Counted from the stretch's first letter, positions 35,501 through 46,979 are shown. The stretch is 64,000 nt of DNA from Xiphophorus maculatus (GCF_002775205.1 NC_036459.1:19638312-19702311), one strand, 5' to 3'. A program made the numbers and translations. The notes: generated by a model from the letters alone, not told the origin.

Positions 35501-38500
35501 CTATGAATCCCGGATGACCTCCAGAGATTCTCTGTCTCTCAGAATGCTTGCATTTCGCGAGAAGATTCTGTAGGGAACAGAGCTTCGGATGACGTCATGC
35601 TATATAGCCTTTGATTGATCATCCGATATATCACAGGTGTGACTGTTGATATTACTGCTCGAACGGCGCATCCACGAAGGGACCATTCAGTGCTTTCAGC
35701 ACCACCCTCTAGCGGTCATCCGGGATTCATAGAACCATAGTTACATATGTAAATTTTGATTTAAGGAAACCCAGCAGAGTGCATTAAAAAATATCTCTTT
35801 TTTTTTTTTTATACAATTTTTAGTTTTTCATTGAACTTTCTAAATTGATACACTCTGAGATGTTTTGATTAGACAAAATACTTATTCAAGATTTCAGTAA
35901 TGTCATTCTAACTGGTCAGCACGTTAAAGATATCTAAAATGCAGCAAATGTTTAGATTAAAATTTTTTTTAAAGATACTTCTAATTTATTTGGAGATATC
36001 TTAAAAGGAATTTTGACTAGGTAGGTTTTGCCTACTCATTATTTGCTTTCAGTATATCTGAAATGTAATTTGCACTAATTGAATCTTATAGACTCCTATC
36101 TAAAATACATTGACGGTATCTTGCATCATGGTGTCATTCAATCTTTAATTAGAATTACGACTGGTTAAAACAAAAAGGGGGATCTTAAATTGACTTTATG
36201 ACATGACATGCACGTGGGAAGGCAAAGGGAAATTTTTTTTCAAATACAGAACAATCACAGATCCTATTACAACTGCTAAAGCAAGCCTCTTTACTGAGGG
36301 AATTCTTTGTGCATGTGGTTAAAAGTTAAAGACCAGCTTTATGTTGGATTTTATTTGCAATGTGTTGTGTAGTCTAGTGTTTACATGCCAGTGTGATTAC
36401 AGAGGGAATGCACCAGTGAGTAAGAATCCCAGAAAGTCATTCCGGACATTGTTCAGATGTCTATCTGTAGAGTTGGATTCTTCTGCCATACGTCCTATTT
36501 TATGTCCCACTGTTGTGAAAGAAGCCTACTGTAAAATATGAAGAATATGTAATGGCAATAATGAAAATATTTTCCATCTTTGTGACAACGAACTACACAG
36601 TCCATTGTTACTCTGCCAAGCAGTTCAGTGTAAAACCACAAGTCCTGGCATGCTACACATTTGACTGCTCTCTATAAGGTGATAATAAAGAGAAATATGA
36701 CTTCATTGGAGCTGGGTGTGGCTGCAGAGGAGGGAGCACACAGTTTCACTCTAGAAAAGACTGATGTGATGATGAAACATCCAGGTTAAATTGCCCTTAG
36801 GAAGAACATCTGGTTTTACACTCTCCGCCCATTTCACACATAGAGAACCACAGCTTCACTCCTCATTGACGCAGAGCATTTCCTCTTCAGCTTTCCTCAC
36901 ATTCCTGGTGGTTAGCCACACTTCACTGAGTTACAGTCAGTGTTTTAGTGCTTCTGCAGATTTTGCTTCTCTTTTTCTTCACATCCCATCAAACAGATTG
37001 TGGCATTTGGTTCAGCTAAAGCAAGGTTTTCTTTTGCAACCATATTGGAATATTTATTTCAAAATATCAGAATATTTTTGGATGATTTGCAACAATAGTT
37101 GTTGTTTCAATCATGCCATTCAGGGAGGCTGATGAAGTGACTTGTGAATGAAAATAAACTTGTGCCAGGATTGCATTAAGTTTGAGTTTTAACTGTCTAC
37201 TTTTGTGCCACAGAAAGCCGCCAGGAAATCAAACAAACATCATCTGGAGCAAGTTGATGTCACATCACTTACTGATGAGAGCCTGAGGGACGAATTGCAA
37301 AAGCACGGAATGAAAGTGGGGCCAATTGTAGGTGAGTGCTTCTTCCAGCTGCACTTTGCACAGAACAACATGTCTGTTGTGGGTGATGCACTGTCCCAAC
37401 AGATGACGAGTCAAAACATAATTGATTCTTGATATACACTATATTACCAAAAGTATTTACTCACTCATCCAAATTATCAGAATTAATCACTTCAATTACT
37501 TCCATGGTCACAGTCAGTTGCTAATCTCAATGAAGTGTGAATATTATTATGTGCAAAATAACTGATTGGATGGGAAAACATATGTGATATGATTGTGATA
37601 TGAATATGATTTTTCAAGTCATGTCCAAGAATAAAAAAAAACAGGAGTCTCGTTTATAAAGTCTTGCATAGGATTCATCCTAAAAGTGTACATACATCCA
37701 AAAGAGAAAAATGGCATACCGCGAAAAAAAATTCTGATTTATTAAACCTTGTGTACGCACACCAGTATGCAATTTTTCTTTATAAATGACAGCTAAACCT
37801 AAAAATTTTGTACAAGGTCCCTCCTCAGGTTCTGCAACACACATACATTCAACCATAAATGGTCAATGCAAAGCACCTTGTGAATGCCAGTGCTTATTTA
37901 AGTGACCCAGCTGATAAATGTTATCAATGGCAACTACGGGGAAAAAAGCAGAAAGCAATGTGAGGAATTGGGGAAGTGTGGGAATTGAAAGCATTGTTTT
38001 TGTAGCCACAGTCATGTGATTCAAGTTTACACACCCTTAATGGGAGGGACGCTTGATATTAAAGCACACCTCCTCTGAGATCTGGAGATTTGGAAACGGG
38101 ATTAGCCACTGCCCCCTGCGGGTTATAGTGAAATAGTGCATCAGTACATGAGGCCCCACTTTCTGCGCTCAGTATAACTTTTACAAAATAATCAAACCGT
38201 ATTTTATTTTGGCGGGTCAAACTGACAGCACACTTTAAGTTCTGAATGAGAGGTGAACAAGGATCTGCTCCATTGCTGTTGCTGCTGTGGCTAGCTGCTT
38301 GTGTTGGCGTTAGGGTTAACTCTTGGGTGTTATCAGGGTCTATTTATTTATTTATTTGTTATTGTTGTCTTCCTGTTGTGTTTATTGTTTATACTTATAG
38401 GAAAATATTAATAATATTATTATTATTGAATACCTCCCTAAATATATGCAAAAATCTAAGTTTGAATACAATAACTTAAACTTACTACCTGTCTTTTGGT

Positions 38501-41500
38501 GTTTTAGTCACACATACGGGCTCCTCAGCCGAACCTTTCTGACTGTCTATTACTATGTTTGGACATAGTCAGGCACCTAGCCTTAATTAGCGTTACATCA
38601 GCACTGGCTGTGACACCATAAACTCATGTAGAGACTAGCATTGTTCCTTAAAGTGGCTTCAGAGTTAACTTTCAGTATCATTAATTGAAACACATAGCAG
38701 TCTGCTAATTCACGCTGTTAGGAGATGGTTGCCAGGAACCCCAGAACAGCTGTATTTGAACAGGATCGATGTGGTTCCGGTGGAAACATTCTAGGTGTGT
38801 TTTTGATGAGGGAATAACATTATAACATGATGTAAAGCTCAAAAGTTGATTTTTACAGGATATTGTCCCTTTATAGGTACATTGGTCTTGTGCTGGTTGG
38901 AGGGAGAATAAATAAATCTGGTCTATCAGTACTTTTTGTTGTCCACCTTAGTTTTACTTTTGAACTTGGTGTATGCCAAGCTTACCCAAAATTAGCAAAC
39001 CGTCAACTTCTTTTTCTAAAAGCCGTTTTCGCTGATGCGTTTAACTGTCTGACCCAATGACAGCCTGTCAACAGATTGATGTTACATCTTTAGGACGTTC
39101 AAACCAAACTGAAGTGGCAGAGTGGTGGCTTTTCAGACCTGAAAAATCCAGAACGGATCAACATTCATCGTCTTTTCTGGATCAGGATCTGGGTCCAGAA
39201 ATAGAATGCTTGTGGCCTGTGCCACCATTTGAGGGCCACTGCTCCAGGGAGTCTTGAGTCAGCCATCAGCCAGTCATCATCATGAGCCAGAAGATCTTGG
39301 TGATTCCTGAAAACTCGTTCCTTCCTGATTCTTCCATTTACAATGGTTCCCATCAGCACCAATGCATTCATTGCACAACATTACACACAGATGTATTTAA
39401 GTGTTTACATCACGTGAACGCTTCACACCTTGTCATATTTTGTGCTTAATTTGTGGTATAAAATAAAAGAAAACTGGGGTACGTCTCACCCTGGAGAATA
39501 GGATTGTGAGAAAACACTTAAATATTTTGTGGACTTTGGTTTAGGTTTGAAACTGCTTTACAGATTTCTTTTAGTCATTTGAAAGTTCATGTATATTTAT
39601 GGCTCACGAGTACAGGCATATACACAGGTACTGTGTTTATAAATCAGAATATTTGCTTGGAAACAACGTTTGCAAGTTTTAGGCCCCATTTTGTGCATAT
39701 GCAAGCTTTGCAAATGAGACCCCCAGACTTTGACTATGTCCATTTAACATTGAACATGCTTTCATAGAGCCCATTGCAGCTCTTACTTGTTTTTCTGCTG
39801 AAAGTTGAAGCTCCTCTTACACATTTCATCTTTGTGTGGCTTCTATAGGACAATCCTGGTTTTACTATGCATTTCTTTCCATGTTGTTCTATCCAGACTC
39901 AACTCGTGAACTGTATCAGAAGAGGTTACAGAAGTTATTGGATGAAGGTCCTGCACAGCCGTTTCCCACAGAAATACAGATCAACCACAATGGCAACTTT
40001 GAGTCTGAAATCTACAGCGACACAGAGGACGGTATAAACATATGAACTCATTGTACATGAATCAGGGATCACAGCATTCTTGTAAATTTGCATGTTCTCA
40101 CTTCTGAGGGCCTTCTAGTAGTTTCCCTTTTCAGAATGAAGATCTCTATCCAGGCACAAAATCGTATTGATTTGTTGAATCTAAAGATGTTTTGATCCGA
40201 TTATGTGACCGTAAATCAGGCCTGATCACGTAGTTTCAGACTTGATTGGAATCAGGCATTACATCCTGATCAGGGATAGGATGTATATGAACATTTATTC
40301 TCAACACAAATGGGAACATAACAGTATCTACCAGTAGTACTGATGGAAGTGGGAGGCAGGGACGCATGGGTTTGTATTTCAAGAGTAGGCAAAGAATAAA
40401 ACAAAAAATAAGAGACCTACTGTATCTCTTTCTTTGCGCTACCTAATTTTCTAAAGGTAATTTTGAATTATCGGATCGGAACTCTGTATCGGCCGATACT
40501 CAAAATCAAATGATTCAGACTGAAGGGACAAAAAACCCAATTGGGATATTCCTAGTTGGATCCATACTTCAAAATCAAAAGAACAAAACATTCATAATCA
40601 CAGTAACGGTGACAATTGGCTTTGTTGTTATAGCCTGAGTCGTGTCTAGTGGTTCTGTACAGTTAGACTGAGTCTGCCTTTAGAAGTCAAATAATATAAA
40701 TCAAATCAAATTGGGCATGTGGAAGATTGACACAGACCTAAATCTTTTGTCTGTCACAAAGGAAGGACACACATGTGCTGGCTGTTGTGAGTCAGTTGTA
40801 ATGGACTTTATTGTGTATTGCAGTAGTGATGGCAGTACCAGAACCTGTGATTGAACCTGAACCAGTTCCAGTGGTGGAGACACAAGTGAGGAGCAGAGGG
40901 AAGTCCCCAGCTAGCAGTCATACCACCAGCAGCAGCAGCAAGAACCAGGCGGTAAGAAGATGGTTCAGAAATCTGACTCTGCTTAACTGAACAGCTGCTG
41001 TACCAGGGAAGACCTATGATTACTCAATAGTCCTGCTTTCTCCACTGCTGCCGACTGGTGTCTTAGGCTACATTCACACTGCAGCCTGAAGTGGCCCAAA
41101 TCTGATTTGTTTGTTTGCTTTTATGCAACCTGTATCTGATCTTTTCATGACAGTCTTGCATCACAACACAGACCCAACTTTGACAAATGCTACCCAGGCC
41201 ACTTGAAAATCTGATTAGTTTCTGATCTTTTCAAATGTGACCTGTGTCTGTACGGCCAGGTTGCATTCCAACCTGAACATCATTCATACTCGACAAACAT
41301 CTCTTTCTACAGCGGGACAATAGAGAACAAACTGCCCATCAGCATCTCTGTATAGTTTGGAGCATGTAACACATGGAGAGAGCGGTGAGGACAGCTGAGA
41401 AAGTCATTGGTACTGAGCTCCCTTCCATCCTTGACACCACTCACAGTTGCTGCCTGTCCAGGGCTCGGCCAATCACAAAGACCCTTCTATCCTCACCATG

Positions 41501-44500
41501 GTCTGTCCTCCTTGCTGCCCTCTGGGAAAAGTTTCAGCAGCTTCAAACACAGAACAACCAGATTCCATGACAGCTTCATCCCTAATGCAATAACACTACT
41601 AAATTCCCATTAGTCTTTTTTGTATATGTTTATATTGATGCATTTTATCATTACTTATTTATTTTATTATTATTAGAGCCTTGCAATGAAAGTTTGCTCA
41701 ATGTGTAAATTATAAATGTACAACTGAATGACAAAGTGTGTATGTCTAAAAAAATCATTAAAATTCAGATACATCCCAACTAGTCCTAGTTATCAAACAG
41801 TGCATTAAGCTCAGTTGAGTATTGAAAGTAGATTAAAAGGTTTCTATCTAATGAAACTCAGTAGAGCATGGAGTCATTAATATCAGCATTCACTTACCCT
41901 GGACCAGCATGTAGTGACAATCACTTGCATTGTGTTGTTGACTTTACAACAATTCCTCATACCAAAAATGCATGTAGCGACAGTGGAGAAGAAAAACGGC
42001 TCTTTAAAATGAAGAAACCTCCAGCAGAACCAGAATCTGGCACAGTAAAAACAGCCATCTGCTACAACCAACTGGGAGTTTGAGAAGACACAAAAGGAAA
42101 TGGATTTCAGAAATTAAATAACGTTATTTTATTGCTGTCAAATTAATTCAATTTTTTATTAATTTTTTCTTGATTACAGGATACAATAAAGTTTATCAAG
42201 CTATGACTTTAAAGCAGGGATATCTACCAAACCATGATCATTGTGTATTGTTAGAACTCTGCTGTGTGCCAATGTGACTAGAGACAGATGTGACAGTCAT
42301 AAAACCTGCTGACATCCACTGTTCAAATAGATAGAGATAGATAGCATTTATTGTCATTGAACAGAATTCAACGAAATTTCCATTGCAGCTCCCGTGCAAA
42401 AGGTCAAATATATACAGTATAAATAAGCATACACACAATAATAATAATAACAATATATACAACTAAATTAACTAAAGGCACTCAACCACACCAAAGAAGT
42501 AGCAGCAGGTCCAATTATGGCAAAGTACAGATAATGTGACAGTGCAAAGTGCAGAACAGTGTGGCTGTGTGGGGGTGGGGGATATGTATGTGTGACTGCG
42601 AGGTTATGATATGTGTGGGAGGTGGGGGCGGCAGGGAGTAATGGCTCTGACGGCTGTGGGGAATGAATTTTGCTCTCTCTCTGTGCAGGTTGAGAAAATC
42701 ACTGCCAATGATCAGACGCTGAAAGTGGAGAAAGATGTTCTGAAGGAGCTTTTACCTGATATAAACAGTCCAACAGGAATCGGGTAACCAGAGGTCTCAT
42801 TTCTAAAACAATTCAAGTTATCTATGCTTTGTGTCTGTACTTCCAAAACTGAAAATGACCAACACCCAAATAACTCCAGACTTATAAAACTGTGTGCATG
42901 CATCCCAGACAGCTACACTTCCACGTTACACCACACGAGGTCCAGCCTCAAGTTCTGCCCTCTAAATGCACACATTCAACCATAAATGGTCAATGCAAAG
43001 TACTTCAGTAATATTAAACTAACTCATTTACATACACCTCATCAATGTTATTTAAGAATCAAAAATAGCAACTACAAAGAAAAGAGTACCGGGATGTAGT
43101 GGATCTATGTGTCTCACCAACACATAGATACATTTACATTTACATGCAGTTTTGTATGCAATATGTCCAAGCTAATATGCTTCTTCGAAAGTTCTCTATA
43201 TGCTTATTCCATGTCAAAACTGCACTCTTTAAAGCATATTTTACTCCTATGTTTACTGGCCAGCTGTGGCGGCATTACAGGATTACAATTTCAGAGAGGA
43301 TGAATATTGTGTACATCTGTCGACAAAACAAATGTGTCCATTGTGGCACAGTGTGCTGCTGTATGATAGAGAGAATGGATCAGGAGAGGAACTGCAGACC
43401 CGTTAAAACCTTAAGAACCAGAAATCGTCTCTTCATCCTCAATCATCTCCTGAGGCTGATATGGTACAGAACATTTAGTTATGATTGATTCAGTTTCTTA
43501 TTGTGATTTTAGCTGACTATTGTGGTTTGATTCTTTGCTTAGAATGTTGAGTTTGGATGATATTTAATAAATAATGGCATTAGCCAAAACAAGTGGCCAT
43601 TTAAAAAACAAATCATACTATAATAGATTAACAGTAAATACATAAATATTTCCTACATTACATTACTTTCTGTGTGTTTTATTCAAAAATGTTGATATAT
43701 TATCAATAATTGTCCTGTGGTCATTTAATGTATTATTTCACAAATATTTTATTAATGTGGTTTACCAGTTTGGATAATCTCACCACCTATCAATGAAGAA
43801 AAAACATGCTAAGCAAAAATACACCAGACCTGCAGGCCAGGGCCGGTTCTAGATGGGGGCTAAGAGGGGTTCTAATGAAATTATACTAAATAAATGTCTT
43901 TTTTAAATATTCAGTGGTAGATATTTTTTCTTCACAATTTTCTTTTTAAGGTATTATTAAAAATACATTAAAATTATTTTGTATAAAAATTAATTTAATG
44001 AATTAAAAATGATGGTACTGCTCTTTTAGCTGCTGTATGGAGATAGGATCACACTTTCCATCTACTAAATCAGGATCTGCAACCTGAATCTCTGGAGACA
44101 CAAGTGGCTCTTTGTTCACATTATTAAATGATAAAATATTGCTCTGTGTTTGTTTAATTCTTTTTTAAGTGTCTCCATAAAAACACTGTCTGCACGGGCC
44201 CCTGTGGTAAATTTGGCCTAGAACCAGGCTCTAAAGAAAACAGTAAAGACCATCATATAGATTTTTTTTAACCAGCTATAAAGGGTCAGACTTGTATCAT
44301 CAGCACCTTTATTCAGATGACAATTTGCAATGCAAAATATTATGCTTAATGATTTTTTGCAATTTTCAGTGGCAATGCTGTACTTAATTTATAATTATAT
44401 TTATATTTATGAATGAAATTGTGTACAGTATTGGCTTTATTTATTTGAAGAGTATTTTGTAGTTCAGTACAAAATTGTGTATATGTGCAAAATATTTGGA

Positions 44501-46116
44501 TAAATAATGAGTTAGTCTGATCCTGGTCCTTAACCTTGTTAATTACTCTTATTGGTCTTTTTTGAAGTTTGATTAGTGACTGTTGTGTTTTGTAATTAAT
44601 TTCCCAAACCTCACTGGAGTCACTTAAATAAGATAAAACTAAAGAACAGCCCAGAATGTTTGGGTTGGGCTGTTTCTGTGGGAACAGAAAGGTGTTTGGT
44701 ATTGAAACTATGATTGTCTCACTTCATAAACTGTGAACTAAAATATTAAAACCTTGACTCATAATGTCTACTTTTCCATAGATGGACATATAACGTTCAG
44801 ATAAAAATAAGGGTAATACAATTTCTAAATATGATTTTGAAATAAAGTTCAGATTAATGACTCATTTTCACTAGTCATTAACCTGAACTTCTACCTTGAT
44901 AATAAACTGGTGTTAGGTTTATTAACCCTATAAAAAGTAAAATGTTCTTCAAATGACTTTAAATGCATAGTTTTAGGTAGATTTTATTTTCATTTCTGGG
45001 AGAGCAGACCACACTAGGACTGAGTCACTCCACAGCTGCTTGTGTCTCATTAATGTTAGCAGATGTTGGCAGGTATGATGTGGTCTAGAGATTCTGTTTC
45101 AAACTGAGTTTATACAGCTCTGGAAAAAATTTTAAGTTTCTCTGATTTTACTCTTTATAAGTATATGTTTGAGTAAAATGAACATTGTTCTTTTGTTCTG
45201 TGAATTACTGACATGTCTCTTAATTTTGTTTGTGAATGTATGTATATAATCAGTTAGATTTAGAAAACCGCACCAACGAATATCTCCTCATGGGTCTTAG
45301 CCCTGCTGGGGGCTAAGCACCCCTAAAGGTCAGATCCTAGAATCACCCCTGATCAGCACAACAGGTTAGTGAAAGAAAAGCTGTTTGCTCAGGTCTTCAG
45401 CTTTGCTTCTCTGCTCTGCTACAAATGTGCCAAAGTCAGGTACATAGACCCAGTTCCCTTTACACATTTATTTTAGGTTTGGGACTTTGAACCAATAACA
45501 GAAAAGCAGTCAGAGGTTAATATATTACTGATTTTCATTTTACTAGTATGATTTTTTTGTTATCAAATGTCAGCTGATCTAATTCTTCTTGATATAGATG
45601 TAATCTTAGTTACACCTTTAAGTGGTGAGAGTTGCAGTGTAGCTCCAAGCAACACTTTATTAGACCTGATTCATGTTTTTTATGACAATCTTGACTTTGA
45701 TCTCTATTTATCACAGCGCCAGCTGCCGAAAGCCCATCCGAGGAGCAGCTGGACGCCCACTAATCTCCAGTGACTTATGGAGTGATGAGAATTCCTGTCT
45801 GTCTCCAAAAACGACAAAGACTAGCAGCTACTCCTACACAGGGAACCATGCAGTCAACAGAGTGTCCAGTTTGAATGCCTCCACCTCCTTCACATCTTTT
45901 AGCTCCTCTAGTTCCTCCTCCTCCAAGCTTTCTGCTACAGCTCCATCTGCAGGTCCAACCAGAGCAGTGCGGCGCAGCATGACTTTATGGAAAAAACTGG
46001 CCCTGGTTGCTGTTTTGGCCACATTTGTGATTTTTGTTTACCTGGCGATGGAGACCAACTCTGTCAGCCCATTTCAAGCCTCAGACTCAAAATCAGTTGC
46101 AAGTGGAACACCATAA
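23589..46116 (+). CDS. tmpo: Thymopoietin / lamina-associated polypeptide 2 (LAP2), 6 exons
   Basis: Inner-nuclear-membrane protein that binds BAF through its LEM domain and B-type lamins through its nucleoplasmic region (family knowledge). Exons: 23589-23831, 37214-37331, 39897-40031, 40824-40951, 42689-42783, 45717-46116; total 1,119 nt, 372 residues. Residues 1-50 form the LEM-like DNA-binding domain ([20 protein letters not shown], then [10 protein letters not shown]). Residues about 93-135 form the LEM domain ([20 protein letters not shown]...GPIV, then [13 protein letters not shown]). The last exon has [15 protein letters not shown], a basic RAVRRS stretch and one transmembrane segment (about 334-350, [17 protein letters not shown]). 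A short lumenal tail follows that starts METNSVSPF, close to human LAP2-beta. Optional exons between 4 and 5 cannot be excluded. Intron 1 is 13.4 kb and transposon-laden. Confidence 0.93.
23873..23908. repeat. (TTA)n / poly-T tract
   Basis: TTA units followed by a T run about 40 bp inside tmpo intron 1. Simple sequence only. Confidence 0.85.
23909..25016. other. tmpo intron 1, 5' part
   Basis: Intronic sequence with no coding motif I can support, ending at the LINE inserted near 25017. Confidence 0.4.
25656..26778 (+). pseudogene. LINE ORF2 endonuclease-linker part, frameshifted
   Basis: Two overlapping frames (25656-25898 and 25846-26778) carry the C-terminal endonuclease half and the linker, including [20 protein letters not shown] and [19 protein letters not shown]. 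Compared with the family layout, sequence between CRPIYLPRE and [10 protein letters not shown] is missing. The second frame drifts out of register after IPKKPQ, and the RT resumes in another frame at NDYRPVAL. Confidence 0.75.
26744..27859 (+). pseudogene. LINE reverse-transcriptase frame
   Basis: A 371-codon open stretch that contains the whole RT palm and C-terminal domain, with catalytic FADD intact and no internal stop. It is open only from the start of the RT domain; the upstream protein is in other frames. Its length suggests a moderately young insertion. Confidence 0.8.
28066..28115. repeat. (CTAT)/(CCAT)n microsatellite at LINE 3' end
   Basis: CTATCCATCTATCC-type units directly after the LINE 3' terminus. 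They are probably the element's template-derived tail, later expanded. Confidence 0.85.
28116..29674. other. tmpo intron 1, middle part
   Basis: AT-rich intron sequence with a short TTTA run at about 28160-28185. I see no exon, RNA gene or element terminus that I could defend. Confidence 0.4.
29675..29960. mobile_element. Tc1/mariner-like fragment
   Basis: Contains CACATTTGGTCACATTACAA, AAACCGAAAAGTGTGATGTG and CAAAAATATTCAGGCTCCCT. These words occur in that order near the end of a common fish Tc1 family. Only one end remains and there is no transposase frame. Confidence 0.55.
30286..31819. mobile_element. hAT transposon nested in the DIRS left repeat
   Basis: Terminal inverted repeats CAGTGTTGTATA and TATACAACACTG bound 1,534 bp. 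GTATCAAC is duplicated on both sides (30278-30285 and 31820-31827). Removing the element restores a sequence matching the DIRS right repeat (AATATCAACAGTCACACC in its complement). That orders the events: DIRS first, hAT later. Confidence 0.92.
30654..30885 (+). pseudogene. hAT transposase first exon, BED-finger remnant
   Basis: Starts [20 protein letters not shown]. Then comes [20 protein letters not shown] and, near 30860, [13 protein letters not shown], the end of a BED-type finger as in hAT transposases. The expected Cys pair appears to be lost (QFMLFLP where a C-x2-C would sit). A GTAACG donor-like site follows at about 30879. No downstream transposase exons remain. Confidence 0.6.
32165..32720 (+). 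repeat. Six degenerate tandem repeats in the DIRS leader
   Basis: The pair ATTGGTGACGGTAG...GCCCCCTCTCCCAGTTTTA recurs six times, starting near 32171, 32241, 32358, 32471, 32569 and 32672, at 70-117-bp spacing. Some units add a TCCT-TTCTGGAC-TAGCTGACGG-GTCAGCCCC tail. They sit between the left terminal repeat and the Gag start. Function is unknown. Confidence 0.8.
32760..33141 (+). pseudogene. DIRS Gag zinc-finger / RT fusion remnant
   Basis: A frame starting [20 protein letters not shown] then [10 protein letters not shown] looks like the Cys-rich start of DIRS Gag. At about 32890, in another frame, the sequence jumps straight into the RT core: [34 protein letters not shown] and YLDNWL. The rest of Gag and the N-terminal RT are missing. 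The catalytic YLDDWL of this clade reads YLDNWL here, so the RT should be inactive. Confidence 0.7.
33560..33990 (+). pseudogene. DIRS RNase H domain, frameshifted
   Basis: Successive frames show [19 protein letters not shown] (first catalytic Asp), [14 protein letters not shown] (catalytic Glu), then [20 protein letters not shown] (next Asp). Frameshifts and a stop separate the pieces. Confidence 0.7.
34362..35398 (+). pseudogene. DIRS tyrosine recombinase, broken
   Basis: The N-terminal core-binding part reads [20 protein letters not shown] (34425 on). The C-terminal catalytic part lies in the frame 34931-35398: [11 protein letters not shown], a KQRLSHWI segment, [19 protein letters not shown] and [15 protein letters not shown]. 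The H-x2-R-like box (HSTRSV) and the WAS..TF segment typify DIRS recombinases. Stops around 34600-34930 interrupt it. Confidence 0.72.
35740..37213. other. tmpo intron 1, 3' part
   Basis: AT-rich sequence between the DIRS element and tmpo exon 2. No further gene or element is recognised. Confidence 0.4.
37435..37620. mobile_element. Tc1/mariner terminal fragment
   Basis: TACACTATATTACCAAAAGTATTTACTCAC is the terminal word of a widespread fish Tc1 family. TCCATGGTCACAG follows as in those elements. The opposite end is not found, so it is a solo end in tmpo intron 2. Confidence 0.6.
37640..38170. mobile_element. Possible PIF/Harbinger-like non-autonomous element
   Basis: GTTTATAAAGTCTTGCATAG, GTGTACGCACACC, CATTCAACCATAAATGGTCA and, at the far end, CATGAGGCCCCAC recall fish Harbinger-type MITEs. 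A related stretch lies at 42880-43110 with the same CATTCAACCATAAATGGTCA word. A possible end of the same type lies at 39640-39725. Family assignment is tentative. Confidence 0.4.
40140..40560. repeat. Likely repeat in tmpo intron 3
   Basis: The GATCCGATTATGTGACC / TATCGGATCGGAAC / GTATCGGCCGATAC words resemble the ends of fish DNA transposons. No clear terminal repeats or target duplication were found. Confidence 0.3.
41290..41650 (+). mobile_element. L2/Rex1-like LINE 3' fragment
   Basis: The frame [20 protein letters not shown], then after a frameshift [15 protein letters not shown], aligns with the tail of the LINE at 25017 ([17 protein letters not shown]...[17 protein letters not shown]). 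It lies in tmpo intron 4. Confidence 0.65.
42325..42660 (-). mobile_element. L2/Rex1-like LINE 3' tail, reverse orientation
   Basis: The plus strand reads ATAGATAGAGATAGATAGCATTTATTGTCATTG, the complement of the CAATGACAATAAA-(CTAT)n tail seen at 28050-28110. The rest up to 42660 is non-coding LINE 3' sequence. It stops about 30 bp before tmpo exon 5, close to its polypyrimidine tract. Confidence 0.6.
42880..43110. mobile_element. Possible Harbinger-like fragment
   Basis: Shares CATTCAACCATAAATGGTCAATGCAAAG with 37850-37880 and has similar flanking words. It lies in tmpo intron 5. The frame at 43099-43488 after it has no recognisable domain. Confidence 0.35.
43841..45360. mobile_element. Possible hAT-like element remnant(s)
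   Basis: CAGGGCCGGTTCTAGATGGGGGC at the left is partly mirrored by CCTAGAACCAGGCTCTA near 44218-44234 and by CCTAGAATCACCCCTG near 45338. This suggests one or two overlapping hAT-type elements. I could not find an 8-bp duplication for either pairing. Confidence 0.35.
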
Positions 46117-46725
46117 AGAGTGCATATATAGTTTGGAGGGGCCTAGTCTCTGACAATGCCTCTACTTCATTTTTAAGGTGTGAATCTGCAGTGTAGCCAG
46201 TTTTTCTTACCTCAAGATTACTGATGTCAAATTCTATTTTTTAAGGAAGTGTCTTTCTTCCCTAATCAGTCTCAAGTAAAGGTCTAAGAAGTGATGTTTG
46301 CCCCAAAGGATTACTTTGAGCAGCTGTGAAAGGATTGACTTTTCTCTTGCTGTGTTGGTCTATTCTTGACCCTGGACTTCTACCAGAATTACCCACTGAT
46401 CATTTTTAGAAGAATAAACAAGAAGAACTTTCTTCTTAAGATGTTTAAAAAAAATCATCATAACATCATCAGTTTGGTGTTTAGTTTTGTAATGAAATGT
46501 GTGTTTCCCATCTATTAGCCTTCTCAGGCTTAAAGGTAAAGCTTAGTTTTTTGTACTTGGACCATCTTTGTTGATGAGAGGATGGCTTGTAAACAAAATC
46601 CAGAGGCTTTTAAAACTTCAATTCTTGATATATTTTCTTGAGGCTTCTTGTAAAACATAATTGAATTCCTTTATTTCATTCTTATGTAGTCATATTTCTT
46701 TCTAAATAAACTTTAGTGTTTCAGT
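46117..46725 (+). other. tmpo: tmpo 3' UTR and poly(A) signals
   Basis: Non-coding sequence after the TAA stop. AATAAA signals occur near 46410 (AGAAGAATAAACAAG) and near 46704 (CTAAATAAACTTTAG). The second is followed by T/G-rich sequence and is the likelier end of the long transcript. Confidence 0.55.
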
Positions 46726-46979
46726 TTGCTCATTATGCCATTTTTGATCCTCCTGTTAGAAATTGTGGGATTTATCACATTATGTTTTGTGCTCTCTTGA
46801 ATAGTTGTTTCTATAGACACCAGCTTTCTGTTTTTAGTAACAACATCCACAATGGCCACAAGGCTAGACAGGGAAAGGTATGAATGCACCATCTCAACAA
46901 GTTTGCAGAGCAAAAACAACCCAGATAGGAAAATGAGTGAATCAACATTGAAACAAAGTTGGGCAGAAACATTGGATTC

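Larger units (their letters stand above)
30191..35736 (+). mobile_element. DIRS-type tyrosine-recombinase retrotransposon, internally deleted
   Basis: Inverted terminal repeats: left 30191-30285 plus 31828-31900 (split by an hAT insertion), right about 35576-35736; each about 160 bp and roughly 85-90% alike by eye. An internal complementary region at 35440-35520 joins the complement of the left edge (CAGTGCTTTCAGCACCACCC...AGTAGGGATGAAG) to the complement of the right edge (GGTTCTATGAATCCCGGATG). This is the diagnostic DIRS circular-junction arrangement. Order inside: Gag zinc-finger remnant, RT, RNase H, tyrosine recombinase. DIRS elements integrate without target duplication, and none is seen. 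Confidence 0.88.

Noticed and set aside
43099..43488. 129-codon gene in tmpo intron 5
   Set aside because: No domain, no splice-site support, and it adjoins a transposon-like repeat.
45567..45773. Alternative tmpo last-exon start upstream of 45717
   Set aside because: Only the acceptor at 45716/45717 keeps the conserved [14 protein letters not shown] frame joined to exon 5.
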